Part shown: in pieces, positions 11,070-23,041 of the stretch
Numbering within the stretch: the first letter of the stretch is position 1
How the letters are laid out: every line of letters begins with the position of its first letter
DNA from: Cokeromyces recurvatus
Taxonomy: Eukaryota; Mucoromycota; Mucoromycetes; Mucorales; Mucoraceae
Length of the DNA stretch: 64,000 bases
Assembly: GCF_025118155.1 (NCBI RefSeq)
Contig: NW_026251415.1
Location: forward strand, 186,001-250,000
Reading direction: 5' to 3'
The notes under the pieces: model-generated
Databases searched by the model: none
What the model saw: only the letters and a program-made list of their open reading frames with translations
What the model was told of the DNA's origin: nothing
Position numbers and translations under genes: made by a program

Positions 11070-14000
11070 ATGTCTTCACCTGTTCATCCACTTGATCAAC
11101 TTGAACACAAGCAAAAAGAAGAATCATCATCTTCAATCTTACAATCATCTGTACCTGATCTCATGAACTTTTCTTCTTCAAATACCGCACAAACGTTGTC
11201 TTCTTCTTCTTCTTCGTCGTTACCACCTCCTCGTCATCATCAACAAAGAGCTTACTCTGTTACAGCCATGCCAAGTGAATTACAGAAATCAGTATTAAGA
11301 CAACAGGAGGCTAGATATTTAGAAAGACTTCGTTATAATCAACCTTGGTGGCAATATTATTATCAATTATACCATTATCAGTTACCGCCCGGAAGAAAAC
11401 CGACCGTTTTTGGTCCTTATTTACTTTTACAAACTTTAGGCGAAGGTGAATTTGGTAAAGTCAAATTTGGTATTGAAATTAAGACAGGACAAGAAGTAAA
11501 GTAATTCCTATTATAAGAATATATATATATATAATAAGCATACATATACACATTTCTTTTTCTCAATATGTATATATCGTTAGGCTGCTATCAAGTTAAT
11601 TAGAAAAGATAGTATAGATTCTGCTTCACGTATGACTAAAGTGGAAAGAGAAATATCTGTGTTACGGGTAAAACAAAATAAAGAATTCAAAAAAAAATTC
11701 ATTTGAATATACATACACACATATATATTCTATTATATATTCTACTATATACATATACATACATATACATATATTTGTATATATATATATATATGACGCT
11801 GGCTTATTGATACTCATTAGAATATGAATAGATCCTTAAACATCCCAATATTGTCGAATTAATAGATGTGATTGAAACAGAAAAATATATTGGTATCATC
11901 TTACAATGTGCTACAGGCGGTGAATTATTTGATTACATTCTCGCTCATCGCTATCTTAAAGAAAAGGATGCGAGTCGATTATTTGCTCAATTGATGAGTG
12001 GTGTATATTATATGCATCAAAAACATATTGTTCACAGAGATTTAAAATTGGTAAGCGAATCTATGCTATTGTGGCGTATGTGTGTATATATGCACAAATG
12101 CTAAAAATCAATGTAAATTTTAGGAAAATTTATTATTAGATAAAAATCGTAATGTGCTTATTACCGACTTTGGTTTTGCAAATCAGTTTGCTTCTGCCCA
12201 AGATGATTTAATGTCAACTTCATGTGGATCACCTTGCTATGCTGCACCTGAATTAGTGATGAATCATGGTGTCTATGTTGGCCCTGCTGTCGATATTTGG
12301 TCGTGTGGGGTCATCTTGTTTGCTATGCTCTGTGGTTATCTTCCTTATGATGATGATCCTGAAAATCCAGATAGTTATAATATTAATCTACTCTACAAAT
12401 ATATATTAAATACTCCGTTACTATTTCCTGACTATATCTCGGAAGAAGCTTGCCACTTGATGAGCCTCATGTTAGTGCCTGATCCTGAAAAGAGATGTAC
12501 AATCGAGACAATCATGGATCATCCATGGCTAAAGAATCATAGGCATCTATTTATTCAGGTTGAAGAAGAAAAGGAGGGAAAGAAAAGGGTTCCGAATAGG
12601 CTGATAGATTCACAAGGAATGGAAGAGGATGATACATCTTTAGATCAAGAACAGAATAATGATACCATCCTAATAGAAAATAAACAAGAAGAGAATGAGG
12701 ATCAACTGGCTGTTGTACCTGATATTGATAAACAGAATGAGATAACGAAGGTCGTTGCTGATGATGGTGATACAGATATGCTTCTTCAAGATCATGAAAT
12801 AGGTTTTACAGAAGAATTATCGAGTGAAAATAATGATAAATCATCTATGGCTGTAGATGAACCGGCATTACCTTCTTTAACTATTTCATGTGAAAATAAG
12901 ACAGATAAATCAAATGAACAAAGTTTTATCAGTGAAACCATAGTGCATAATAATAATATAACAGAAAAGGAAAAAGTAAACGTAAAAGACCATCCTGATT
13001 CGTTACTATTAACAGAGGAAACTCATTCTACTGAAAAGGTTCTTGATTCCCCTTCTGGTCAAAACGATGCGCATACTAAATCTACTACTGCTACTACTAA
13101 TACTGCTACTGCTATTGCTACTGCTACTGCTACTGCTACTGCTACTACTGCTACTGTTGCTATTTCTGCAAGTAACACAATTAAAAATCGTACAAAGCAC
13201 ATGTCTTTAGCAACCGATACAAGTACATCCATTTTACAAGCTAAATTTTTGTCAAGTCTCAGTCATCGACGTAAAAATAATCAACAGCAAGAGGTGACAC
13301 CTGTATGTTTACCTTTACTCAACATGAGTATAAGTACACCACATCCAACTACAAATAAAAAAACAAATAAACGTCAAGCTAGACTGAGTACTATCACACC
13401 ACCTTCCTCTGTAACCACTACCACTACTACAAGAAGAAAGACACTTAGTCTATTTGTCAATTCAATGACAGATAATAGTAAAATCCCTTTTACGCATCGA
13501 CGTCAAAGCAATCATATTCGTGCATCGACTCATGAAGAAAAGGGTCATTCTCAAATGACACCATCTATTTCTGAACACACGATTAATACGTCATTTACCG
13601 AAAAGGAAAAGCATAAAAGTGCTGGTAAAAAAATAATAGATTGGTTCAAGAAGAAGCCTTTAAGTAAGTTTATTTGTAGCATAAATATATACATGGAGCT
13701 GCTGTGATTACATATTTATTTTATTTATGTATTTATTTACTTTTTCTTTTTTTTTTTAAGGTACCATTCAAAGATCAACAACGAATCAATCCATAACAAA
13801 TGATGCCATGTTGCACGATCATCGGTTGCCATTATCTCCATCACTCACCCATAACTTTACGACCACAGAAAACATGACTCTTCATGATCCTAAACTACGT
13901 GTTCATCATGGAGCTGTCGATCAAGAGGCACTCACATCCCGACCTCCTGCACAAGTATTTGCAGAAGTGAAACAAGCTCTTGAATCGCTAGGTATTGAGT

Positions 14001-14574
14001 TTAAGCGTAATGGAAGTGAATACAAGTTAAAGTGTGTTAGACCCAAGCAATCTGTAGCGGAAAAAAGAAGTCGTAAATTAAATAACAGTAATATGAGGAT
14101 TCAACAACAACAAAATAGTAATAGTAATAGATATCATCATGAACTTCTTACTCCTCCTCCTCCTCCTCCTCCTTCTCATCATCATCATAACAATACAATT
14201 CCTTTCAGAATGCTATTACGTAGATTAAGTGCTCATCAATCAGCAACGACGACTACAGAGAATGGAAAGACAAGAAGTGTGACGCCGATGGAGAAGAAAA
14301 GTTCATCAGCTGATGGTAAACCCACAACTACTATTTATGGAGATCCCAATGTGGATCCTGGAGAAGAAATCCGATTCAGTGTCGAATTATGTAAAATCAA
14401 GAATTTACCAGGTCTTTATATCGTTGATATGCGTAGAATGAGAGGAAACGTATGGGCTTACAAGTTTATCTATCGTACACTTCTTGATACTTTGAAATTA
14501 GGTGGCAAAGGTGGTTATTTAAATACAACAAATGATAAAAAGAAGATGGCAAAAGACGTAATTCAAGAAGAAGT

Positions 14575-14607
<33 letters not shown>

Positions 14608-14684
14608 GAGCCATGACCATCGTATAAGTGTTGCTAGTAGTAGTGACCATATTAAAGTAGATCCATCCTGTTGTCCTTCATTGG

Positions 14685-14741
<57 letters not shown>

Positions 14742-14761
14742 GAGAAATTACGGTTGAATAA
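11070..14761 (+). CDS. Kin4-like Ser/Thr protein kinase with C-terminal KA1-like domain
   Basis: Exons 11070-11495, 11584-11667, 11832-12050, 12124-13663, 13761-14761; 1089 aa. The kinase domain begins near residue 114: P-loop GEGEFGKV (124-131), catalytic Lys146 in AAIKLIRK, HRDLK (238-242), DFG (258-260) and the activation segment STSCGSPCYAAPE. The phrases GVYVGPAVDIWSCGVILFAM and DPENPDSYNINLLYKY point to the fungal Kin4/Frk1 branch of the CAMK/AMPK-related kinases; Kin4 enforces the spindle-position checkpoint in yeast. The C-terminal segment near residues 935-1000 (EEIRFSVELCKIKNLPGL..MRGNVWAYKFIY) resembles KA1, a membrane/autoinhibitory module. The linker is disordered and carries a Thr/Ala microsatellite; the end has poly-Thr and an 18-residue poly-Asn run. 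Kinase identity is strong, the Kin4 orthology moderately so. Confidence 0.88.
13083..13152 (+). repeat. Coding (ACT/GCT) trinucleotide microsatellite
   Basis: Imperfect ACT/GCT triplets inside the kinase exon, encoding a Thr/Ala run. The length is a multiple of three overall, so copy-number change would keep frame. Confidence 0.8.
14685..14742 (+). repeat. Coding AAT repeat (poly-Asn)
   Basis: An AAT run encoding 18 Asn close to the C-terminus of the kinase; a poly-Thr ACT run lies about 100 nt upstream (14575-14608). Confidence 0.85.
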
Positions 14762-15031
14762 TCGTATCTACACATCATACCCTACCTTACCTTACTTTCT
14801 TCTCTTTCGTATACACATACATAATAAATATTATTTATTGTTAAATGCTTATTGACAAAAAAAAATACAGCAAATAATATCCCATTTTATTTAATAATAA
14901 TACATATATTTTAGAAGAAGAAAAAAAAAAAAAAAAAAAAAAGGAAGCGATTTTTTTTGTTAAATATGATCCAATCATTACGTACGTTATAGTTTCTTTT
15001 TTTTTTTCTTTAAAAAAAAAAGGCATTATAT

Positions 15032-16677
15032 TTACAATTCATCACGAATGATATAACGTCTCCAATTTTCAATAAGAGCTTCAAGAGATTTCAATTGAGA
15101 ATCAACACTTGAAATAGTTTGAACTTTAGCATTGATGAGATATTGACGAATAGTATGAATGGCTTGTTGAATTGTATCTTTAGTAAGATTCTTTTTATTA
15201 TGGAAGGCCTTTGAGAGATAATTTTCAATCCAATTGATATGAGCTTCAGTATATCCCATCTTTCGATAGGTTTCCAATTCCTTTTGACGCCAGAAGCGAC
15301 CAAGGCCCTGTTGGGTCTCATAGGCCGTATCCGTGATATGAGATCCGAGGGATGAAGCAGAGGCAGCAGCAGCATCAGTAGCAGAGGAGGCAGCGCTAGC
15401 AAGGGAACTAGCGGAGGCAGCAGCAGCGTTGACCAAGGAACTAGCGGAGGCAGCAGCGGCATCAGTAGCATAAGCAGCGGCATCAGTAGCGTAGGCAGCG
15501 GCATTTGCAGCAGCATTTGCAGCAGAGTTAGCAGAGGAGGCAGCAGCGTTTGTAGCGGAGGCAGCAGCGGATGAGGCGGTAGAGAGAGCACTATTCACTT
15601 GAGCATCTCTCTTGGGATGAGACTTGAAAGGATGGAAAACGGATTGATAGAGACCATAACCTGTATCCATCACATAATGTCGAATAGCATCTAAATAGCC
15701 CTTTGTTTGATCAGTAGCTTCATTTGCATAATCCATGACAAAGATCTTGTAAGCATTGATGTCATCCTTTAAGGAATCAATAACACCTTGTGTTTGAATT
15801 TGCTTTAACTTGCCTTGTCTTTGAAGATCATTCGAGACCTGTTCCCACCATGCTGCGTTACCCAACTTGGAAATATCTTGAGCCGAGTTGGAGGTACGAG
15901 TGATGGCATCCTTTAAGGTATCGATGATAGATTGAATTTCTTCCTTTGATAATTCTTTATTTGTTTCTAAACGTTTAGCAACATCTTTAGTAAGCCAAGA
16001 GTGAAAGGCATTATGATCGTCATTATAGAATCTTGGTTGATTAGTAGTAGAGGCACCCGAAAAGATACGTTGATACCAAGGGGGTCGGTGGCTAGCAAAT
16101 AAACTTTCGATATCCTTGGAAATTTCTTTCCATTGTGCAGCAGTGACGTATTTCTGTTTCACAGCCTTAGTTTGGTATTTATCCAAGGCCTGCTTTACTT
16201 TATCTTGCTTCAAATTACCACTTAACTCGAGTTGCTTTAATTCATGGTTAACATCTCTTAATAATCCATCAACACTGTTATCAGCTAAATTATACTGCTT
16301 TTCAAGTTTAATCTTAAGTCCCTCTACTAAACGTGAAATACTATTATCATTATGAAGGAAAAAATCTGAATGAATAGCTGCAGCATCACGGTATTTTTTA
16401 GCTGTTTCCCAAAGAGATTCATCATTCACATTCTTGTCATAATAAATTTGATATTTATCAAGATATGCCTGAACTTGATCTTTTGTCCATTGACTTATAT
16501 CTTCTAATTGTTTAGTAGTAGATGCTAAAAAGAAACAGACAATTTTAATATTTAAAAAAATGAATACATATGTATATATATTTGGTTTAAATTACCTTTT
16601 GCTTGTGCTTCATTTGAAAGTAAAAGAAGGCATACAGCATATGCTAAAGGGAGAGTCAAATATTTGGCGGCTTTCAT
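15032..16677 (-). CDS. Secreted/ER alanine-rich protein, Ish1/Msc1-like
   Basis: Exons 16596-16677 and 15032-16524, 524 aa. The first exon encodes a signal peptide (MKAAKYLTLPLAYAVCLLLL..EAQA), cut near residue 26. The mature protein has helical blocks that resemble the fungal Ish1 repeat: a Trp-containing start, a 'YLDKYQIYYDK'-type helix and a following Lys-rich helix (ISQWTKDQVQAYLDKY; FHSWLTKDVAKRLETNKE; ALIENWRRYII at the end). A strongly repetitive Ala/Ser segment (residues about 305-380; units such as AYATDAAAYATDAAAA and ASASSLVNAAA) sits near the middle. Ish1/Msc1 proteins are stress-induced at the nuclear envelope/ER; function here is an inference. An alternative is a cell-wall or LEA-like protein. 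Confidence 0.55.
15352..15585. repeat. Degenerate Ala/Ser-coding tandem repeat
   Basis: GCA/GCT/GCC-rich repetitive DNA (on + strand GC(A/G)-GTAGC patterns) within the Ish1-like coding exon. It is noticeably richer in GC than its surroundings and creates a long spurious Leu/Pro frame on the same strand. Confidence 0.75.
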
Positions 16678-17168
16678 TGTTATATTTTAAAATAAAAGAG
16701 AATAGATATACTTTTTTTTTTTCAACTGAAAAGAAGAATAATAATAATTTAAAGGAAAAAAAAAAAAAAAGAGAGAGAGAGAGTTTTTTTATTTTATTTT
16801 ATTTTAATTACTACTTTTTTTTCCCTTAAAGCCTTTATATCATACTTTTTTATATAAAATCTTAATTTATGCAACAAAACTAAGAGTAATGAGGTCACTA
16901 TGAAAGCTTTTTTTTTAACAAAAAAAACAGTCCACTTTCTTAATTTAGTGTTATTTTGTATAAATCTTTACAAAGATCCAAAGAAGCTTGAACATGACGT
17001 AAAGAGTAGTCTTATTAGAAAAGTTCATCTTATTTGATGATATATACAATTGTTTATATTTATAATATTTATATATAAGAAAAAAAAATTAAAAAAACAA
17101 GACATCATAGGTACATCATTTTAATTATTAAAGTTAATAACCAAAATTAATGTATAATACTATTTATA

Positions 17169-17217
<49 letters not shown>

Positions 17218-18439
17218 CCTGTATAATTCTATATTAACTTATAGCAGAACAGCATCATCACATTGATTCGCCAGCTTTTTTTATTACTTGATTTTTTTTT
17301 TCATAAAATATGATAACTTGTTGGTAAATATCTTTTTGGTTTTTATTAATAAAGTAACGCCGCGTCGAATTTTTTTTACTTTCTAAATTAGGTAAGTTTC
17401 TGGTTAATTCCTTATTGTTTATCGGTAAAAAAAAAAAAAGTGATCCATTGTTTACTGGTATTAAATCAATGGTTTTTTTGCTTTTGTCTCATATCCTTTA
17501 TATATTTTAATTTTAATATTTAAAGAAAAAAAGGAAGAAGGAGAAAGTGATTTTGGTTCTATTTTTTTTTAAAGAAAAAAAAAACTACTTCTGTAGTACA
17601 AAATAACCTTATTTCAAATCTTGAATTTGTTTGATAAAGTCTACCAATTGTACGACTTGAAATGACAATTTATTGGACAAGAGAAATGCACGGACCCTTT
17701 ATCAAATGTCAAGAATAAACAAAAAAAAAGTTATTAACAAACACAAATATGCTTTCTTTTTTTTTTTTTTAAAAAAAAATTAGTAAAAAACCAAAAGTGA
17801 AAATAAAAAAACAGAATAAAGCGTTTTATACGTTTTATTTCAGTAAAAAATAAAAAAAAATCATACCATTTTTTTTTGTTCATATAAAGTAAAACACAAA
17901 TTGATTAAAAATAATTTTATCTCAAAAAAAGGGGAAAAAAAGTAGAAAGCTAATTGTGATTTTCTATACAAACTTTATGTTTTTTTTTATTTGTTTATTT
18001 GTTTGTAGTAAAAAAAATATATATATTTGTATATTTATATAAAAAAAAAGTAACGATAATTTTAATAAAATGTCTTTTTAATGTAATAAAATCTTCTCCA
18101 CTCATCGTCGGTATCTCTATTTAAACTATTTTTTTTTCTTATTGTTTGCTGTAATAACCAAAGACAATAAGAAATATTTTATTGGCCGATGATTCCCCCA
18201 AATATGTTCCCCAGAGGCCCAACAAAATTTAAATTACGCGTATAAAGATCCAATGATCAATAATACTTGGTGTTTCAAGTAGTTAATAAGAAACAGTTCT
18301 TGATAAAAAAAATGAAAATGAAAATTAAAGAAACTAGTTTAAATAGAGGGACCCTTTCTGCTTTCTTTTAGCTTTTTTTTTTGTTTTCTTTTTCCCCATA
18401 CCCTTAATATTATTCAACTTATATTTATCTAATAATAAA
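16678..18439. other. Divergent intergenic region, upstream of the desaturase
   Basis: About 1.8 kb shared by the Ish1-like gene (-) and the desaturase gene (+). It contains a 47-A tract (17170-17216) and many short A and T runs. Within 260 nt of the desaturase start there are CCAAT-type pentamers (ATTGG near 18181, CCAAT near 18250), a TATAAAG near 18240 and a CT-rich leader (18359-18420), all plausible promoter elements. No coding sequence recognised. Confidence 0.5.
17170..17216. repeat. 47-nt poly(A) tract
   Basis: Uninterrupted A run on the + strand in the desaturase upstream region; no retroelement remnant next to it. Confidence 0.9.
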
Positions 18440-19825
18440 ATGTCTACAACTGCTACCACTACTCAGGTGAAACAGCAGAATGGAAAATATCCTCCTTATG
18501 CTTATACAAAAACAGAGGATCGTCAACTTCCAATGCCTAATCCTGTTATGCCTCCTTTGTTTGATGAACCTACTACACTTCAAAATTTCTCTAGTCATGT
18601 CAATTGGTTCCAATCTATTCTTTTGATTTCAACTCCTATCTTGGCTATCTATTTTGCTTTCAAGACTGAATTACAAACCAAGACATTATATTGGACTATT
18701 ATTTATTATTTTATTACTGCCTTAGGTATCACAGCTGGTTATCATCGTTATTGGTCCCATAGATCTTATGATTGCACCAAATTGATGCAAGTCTTATTAT
18801 GTTTAGCTGGTTCAGGTGCCTTTGAAGGCTCTATTCAATGGTGGTCTCGAGGTCATCGTGCTCATCATCGTTGGACTGATTCTGATAAAGATCCTTATGC
18901 TGCTCCTCGAGGCTTCTTTTATTCTCATATTGGTTGGATGTTAATTAACAGACCCAAGAACAGAATCGGTTATGCTGATACCGCTGATCTTAGAGCTGAT
19001 CCTATCGTTCAATTCCAACATAAGAATTATATTTTTTTCGCTTCCTTTATGGCCTTCATTTTCCCTTCTTTAGTAGCTGGTTTTGGTTGGGGGGATTTCA
19101 AGGGTGGTCTCATCTTTTCTGGTCTCTGCCGTCTTGTCTTTGTTCATCATGCTACCTTTTGTGTTAATAGTCTTGCTCATTATATTGGTGATACTCCCTT
19201 TGATGATTATCATACTCCTAAAGATTCTTGGATTACAGCTCTCGTTACCTGTGGTGAAGGCTATCATAACTTTCATCATGAATTCCCTCAAGATTATCGT
19301 AATGCTATCCTCTGGCATCAATATGATCCTACAAAATGGCTTATCAAGGCTTTAAGTTTCATTGGTTTGACTTATAACTTGAAAACTTTCTCTGCTAATG
19401 AAATTAAAAAGGGTCAAGTACAAATGATGGAGAAGAAGATTGATTCGATAAAGGAAACATTATGCTTTGGTAAACCTGTGAATGAGTTACCTGTTTATAC
19501 ATTAGAGGAGTTCTATGAATGGGTCAACATAAAAGATAAAAAATGGATTATGTTAGATGGTATCATTTATGACGTTGAAAACTTTGATCATCCTGGCGGC
19601 GCTAAATATCTCAATGCTGGTATTGGTAAAGATATGACCAAATCTTTTAATGGAGGTATCTATAACCATTCAAATGGTGCTCGTAACTTGCTTTCAAGTA
19701 TGCGTATTGGTGTACTCAAGGATAGTGTTGCTTTTATAAATCAATATTCAAGTGCTAATATCATGAATGAAAAAGCTGCTGAATATGATGACTCCTTAGA
19801 ACCAGGAAAGAGAAAAGCTCAGTAG
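18440..19825 (+). CDS. ole1: Delta-9 acyl-CoA desaturase fused to cytochrome b5
   Basis: Single exon, 461 aa. An ER membrane enzyme that introduces the C9 double bond into stearoyl/palmitoyl-CoA. All three di-iron histidine boxes are present: HRYWSH (102-107), HRAHH (139-143) and HNFHH (276-280, in GEGYHNFHHEFP). Hydrophobic membrane pairs lie at about 55-100 and 195-245. The C-terminal cytochrome b5 domain (about 352-430) has the heme ligands His384 in HPGG and His410. This fused architecture is the usual fungal Ole1 form. Codon use is noticeably less AT-rich and more uniform than neighbouring genes, in line with high expression. Start: the ATG follows a T-rich then AT-rich leader, and no other ATG upstream is in frame. 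Confidence 0.97.
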   Translation: MSTTATTTQVKQQNGKYPPYAYTKTEDRQLPMPNPVMPPLFDEPTTLQNFSSHVNWFQSILLISTPILAIYFAFKTELQTKTLYWTIIYYFITALGITAGYHRYWSHRSYDCTKLMQVLLCLAGSGAFEGSIQWWSRGHRAHHRWTDSDKDPYAAPRGFFYSHIGWMLINRPKNRIGYADTADLRADPIVQFQHKNYIFFASFMAFIFPSLVAGFGWGDFKGGLIFSGLCRLVFVHHATFCVNSLAHYIGDTPFDDYHTPKDSWITALVTCGEGYHNFHHEFPQDYRNAILWHQYDPTKWLIKALSFIGLTYNLKTFSANEIKKGQVQMMEKKIDSIKETLCFGKPVNELPVYTLEEFYEWVNIKDKKWIMLDGIIYDVENFDHPGGAKYLNAGIGKDMTKSFNGGIYNHSNGARNLLSSMRIGVLKDSVAFINQYSSANIMNEKAAEYDDSLEPGKRKAQ

Positions 19826-21085
19826 AATATATATAAAGAAGGAGAGATTAGCCTTTTTTTTCCTTTTCTTTTTCCTTCCTTTTTTATTTATTCTTTTATA
19901 TTTTTTATTTATCCAGAATGTAATGATGTTTCTCCTCTTCCTTTACTTTATACTTTAGTCAATATATTTTCTATATACATACTTTATCACACTTCGTTCG
20001 TTCGTTCTTAAGAACATTTTGTATCATACCCTCTCCTTTATTTTATTTTATTTTTAATAAATAAATCTTGAACAGTACAATTAAAATATCCTATAGAACT
20101 GTTTATCATATGAAGGCTGTATAAACAATAATAATAATTTTTCTAATAATAATTGATTTCATATATTCGAGAATAGTATAAATGTTATATATATACAGAC
20201 ATTGGCATTCCAAAAGAAAAAAAAAGGGGGGGAGAGTGTAGGTGTAAACTGACTTTTCATTAAAGAAGATTATGAATACAATTCTGATGATACGTGATTA
20301 AGTTAATATGTCCTTTCAGCAATGAAAAAGTATATAAAGACTGATTCTTTACTCAAAGCAGATGTAATGTCTATAGATATACCGGGCGATTCTTGTTATA
20401 GTTCATATTCACATAATAATGAGATGATGAGTTTCTTTTTTTTTTTTTGGAGGGCGGGATACTCGGTCAATAAGCTTACATTTCTTCTTATAAATGAACG
20501 AGCTAATGTTCCAGTTCCAAGCGATCAAAGACATATTATCTTCTTAATTACAATCGTATTACTTAATAACATCTAATTTTCTGATTGCAGTATTGACCTC
20601 TATGATATGAATTGATATATAGCTCTATGCAATATATAAATATATATGCATATATATATGTATATGTTTATAAATAAGAAAAGAAAAAGGAACGTTAAAT
20701 CCATAAGGCCTTTACATGCATACATACATAAGCTTCATTATCATGGATAATTACAACAACAGAAGAAATAGTTTTGAGTAGATCAAAGAAACCCACTCTT
20801 ATTGTGTTCTATTCTACTACTCCTTCTTTAGGCTATCATTAGGGATATTTTCTTTTATTTTTACTAGAGATGCTTCAGCTTTTTTTTTTCCTTCTATTTA
20901 TAAAACTTTATTTGTTGATCATTCAAAATAGTTTATTGATGATATATTACACGTGATCGTGGAAAAGAAACGACAAACTTGTCTCATTTTTAGACAGATC
21001 ATTGTTATTTATTCATTATGTTTTAGAGTCATTTTCTTTTCTCTTTTTTTTTCTCTTTTTTATTATTTTATTCTCTGAAAAAAAA
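19826..21085. other. Intergenic region
   Basis: 1.26 kb between two + strand genes. The first 250 nt (19826-20060) should be the desaturase 3' UTR and terminator region. The rest is AT-rich with a short frame at 20322-20576 that shows no recognisable protein. The promoter of the hydroxylase gene presumably lies in 20750-21085. Confidence 0.45.
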
Positions 21086-22679
21086 ATGTCTCCTTCTAAT
21101 ATAAACCAAACTTTGAAGACTACTTTATGTTTTGCTATCCAAGATAAGGTGGGTGCGCTCGAAGACTGTTTGTCTGCTATTAAGGCTATGGACATTTCAT
21201 TGACTCGAATTGAATCGTAATCTATACGAATAATACAGATTTTTTTTATTTATTTTATTTTATTTATTTTTTTAATTTAAAATCATTTTATTAGTCGTCC
21301 TAGTAAAACAAAGGATTGGGATTATGATTTCTTTGTTGATTTTGATGCTGTAGACGCTAAACAAGTAAGTAATGTAGTTGAGGGACTTCGTAAGCATACT
21401 AAGGATGTTCGTGTTATCGGTTCGGATAATTCAATTGGAGGTAAGACAATTTGTTGATGTCAAGTTTTTTTTTTCTCTTACAACCGTGTGAAATATTGAC
21501 TGTTACACCCACAAAATAGATAGCGTTCCTTGGTTCCCACGTAAACTGACAGATTTGGACACATTCGCTGAAAAGGTTTTAGAGATGGGAGAAGAGCTTA
21601 GTAAATAGAGAAATAATAAATAAAATAATTCCCCACATAAAATACAATATATAAACTATCCTTCATAGGTTCTGATCATCCTGGTGCAAATGATTCAGCT
21701 TATCGGGCTAGAAGAGCAGAGATTACTCGTATTGCAAAAACATATCGTACTGGCCAACCTGTACCTGAAATTAAATACACCAAGGAAGAGAATGAAACTT
21801 GGGGTAAAATCTTTCGTCGATTAACTTCAATGTATTCTACTCATGCCTGTCGTGAACATCAATATGTCTTGCCTCTTTTAATTCAAAATTGTGGTTATAG
21901 TGATAAAGAAATCCCTCAAATTGAAAATGTTTCTCGTTTCTTGAAGGATTGTACAGGATTCACGATTCGTCCTGTCATGGGTTTATTAACGAGTCGTGAT
22001 TTCTTGAATGCATTTGCTTTTAGAGTCTTTTATTCTACACAATATATTCGTCACTCATCTAAACCATTCTATACTCCTGAACCTGATGTTTGCCATGAAT
22101 TAATGGGTCATGCTCCACTGGTATACTTTATTTATTTATTTATTAATATACTTACTTACTTTCTATACCCTTCCTTCCCCCCTCACCTCCACATCATAGT
22201 TTGCTGACCCTGATTTTGCAGATTTTTGTCAAGAAATTGGTTTAGCCTCTCTGGGTGCTTCTGATGAAGATATTTCGAAATTAGCTACCATTTTCTGGTT
22301 CACAGTAGAATTTGGTTTATGTAGACAAGATGGTGAAATTAAAGCATTTGGTGCAGGTCTATTAAGTTCATTTGGTGAACTTGAATACGCATTATCTGAT
22401 AAACCAGAGCTTAAACCTTTCGACCCTTCCATAACAGCCATCCAAAAATATCCTATTACAGAATTCCAGCCTGTTTATTTTGTAGCAGAATCATTTAAAG
22501 ATGCTCAAGAAAAAGTTCGAGACTTTGCTACTAGTATGAATCGACCTTTTTCTGTACGATATAATGCATTAACACAAACAATTGAAGTGTTAGACAATAA
22601 GGAAAAGGTGGTTCGCTTTGCAAAGAGTATTCGAGATGATATGAAGACATTAACTAATGTGCTTGAAACTCTTGCATAA
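21086..22679 (+). CDS. PAH: Phenylalanine-4-hydroxylase
   Basis: Exons 21086-21216, 21295-21440, 21520-21600, 21669-22120, 22200-22679; 429 aa, the family's usual size. It hydroxylates Phe to Tyr using tetrahydrobiopterin, Fe(II) and O2. The N-terminal ACT regulatory domain (about 12-88) ends with the hallmark [16 protein letters not shown]. The catalytic domain carries the iron ligands His262 and His267 in [10 protein letters not shown] and Glu307 in WFTVEFGL; the spacing (5 and 40 residues) equals that of the human enzyme. The pterin-binding region and C-terminal helix region (ALTQTIEVL) are intact. Most Dikarya lack this gene, whereas it is known in Mucoromycota. Only the gene is visible; pterin recycling genes are not in the window. 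Confidence 0.97.
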
Positions 22680-22923
22680 ATCATTTATAATAGTAATAAT
22701 AATAAAAAAAATGCTTCGTTATATATATTTATATACATGTATGTATGTATACACAGTATTTTTTTTCTTTTTAACAGTTGTTTATATTTATTTGAATTAG
22801 AATAAATTATTTACAATTGAATTTGTTATCCTTATTTTAACTCTCCTTGCCTTTTCTGAGGAAAGTAATTAAATTAAATTAAATTAAATAATAAAAGAAT
22901 TGCTTGATGGTAGAGTACAATGT

Positions 22924-23006
22924 TCAAAAGAAATCTTTTTCTTTTATATAACCTGATTTAGTACAAGTTGTACTGAATAAAGAGATATCATCTTCAGAGT
23001 GCTTTT

Positions 23007-23041
<35 letters not shown>

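Noticed and set aside
11868..12104. Apparent separate short kinase gene
   Set aside because: Only the third exon of the kinase; splice sites at 11831 and 12051 join it to its neighbours in phase.
13009..13200. Poly-Ser frame opposite the kinase gene
   Set aside because: Antisense reading of the ACT/GCT microsatellite; no start context, no conservation signal.
15091..15591. Long Leu/Pro-rich open frame on the minus strand
   Set aside because: It is the out-of-frame shadow of the GCA/GCT repeat in the Ish1-like gene; a frame made of one repeat is not evidence of a gene.
19070..19355. Open frames in other frames of the desaturase
   Set aside because: Overlap highly conserved catalytic sequence; by-products of its biased codon use.
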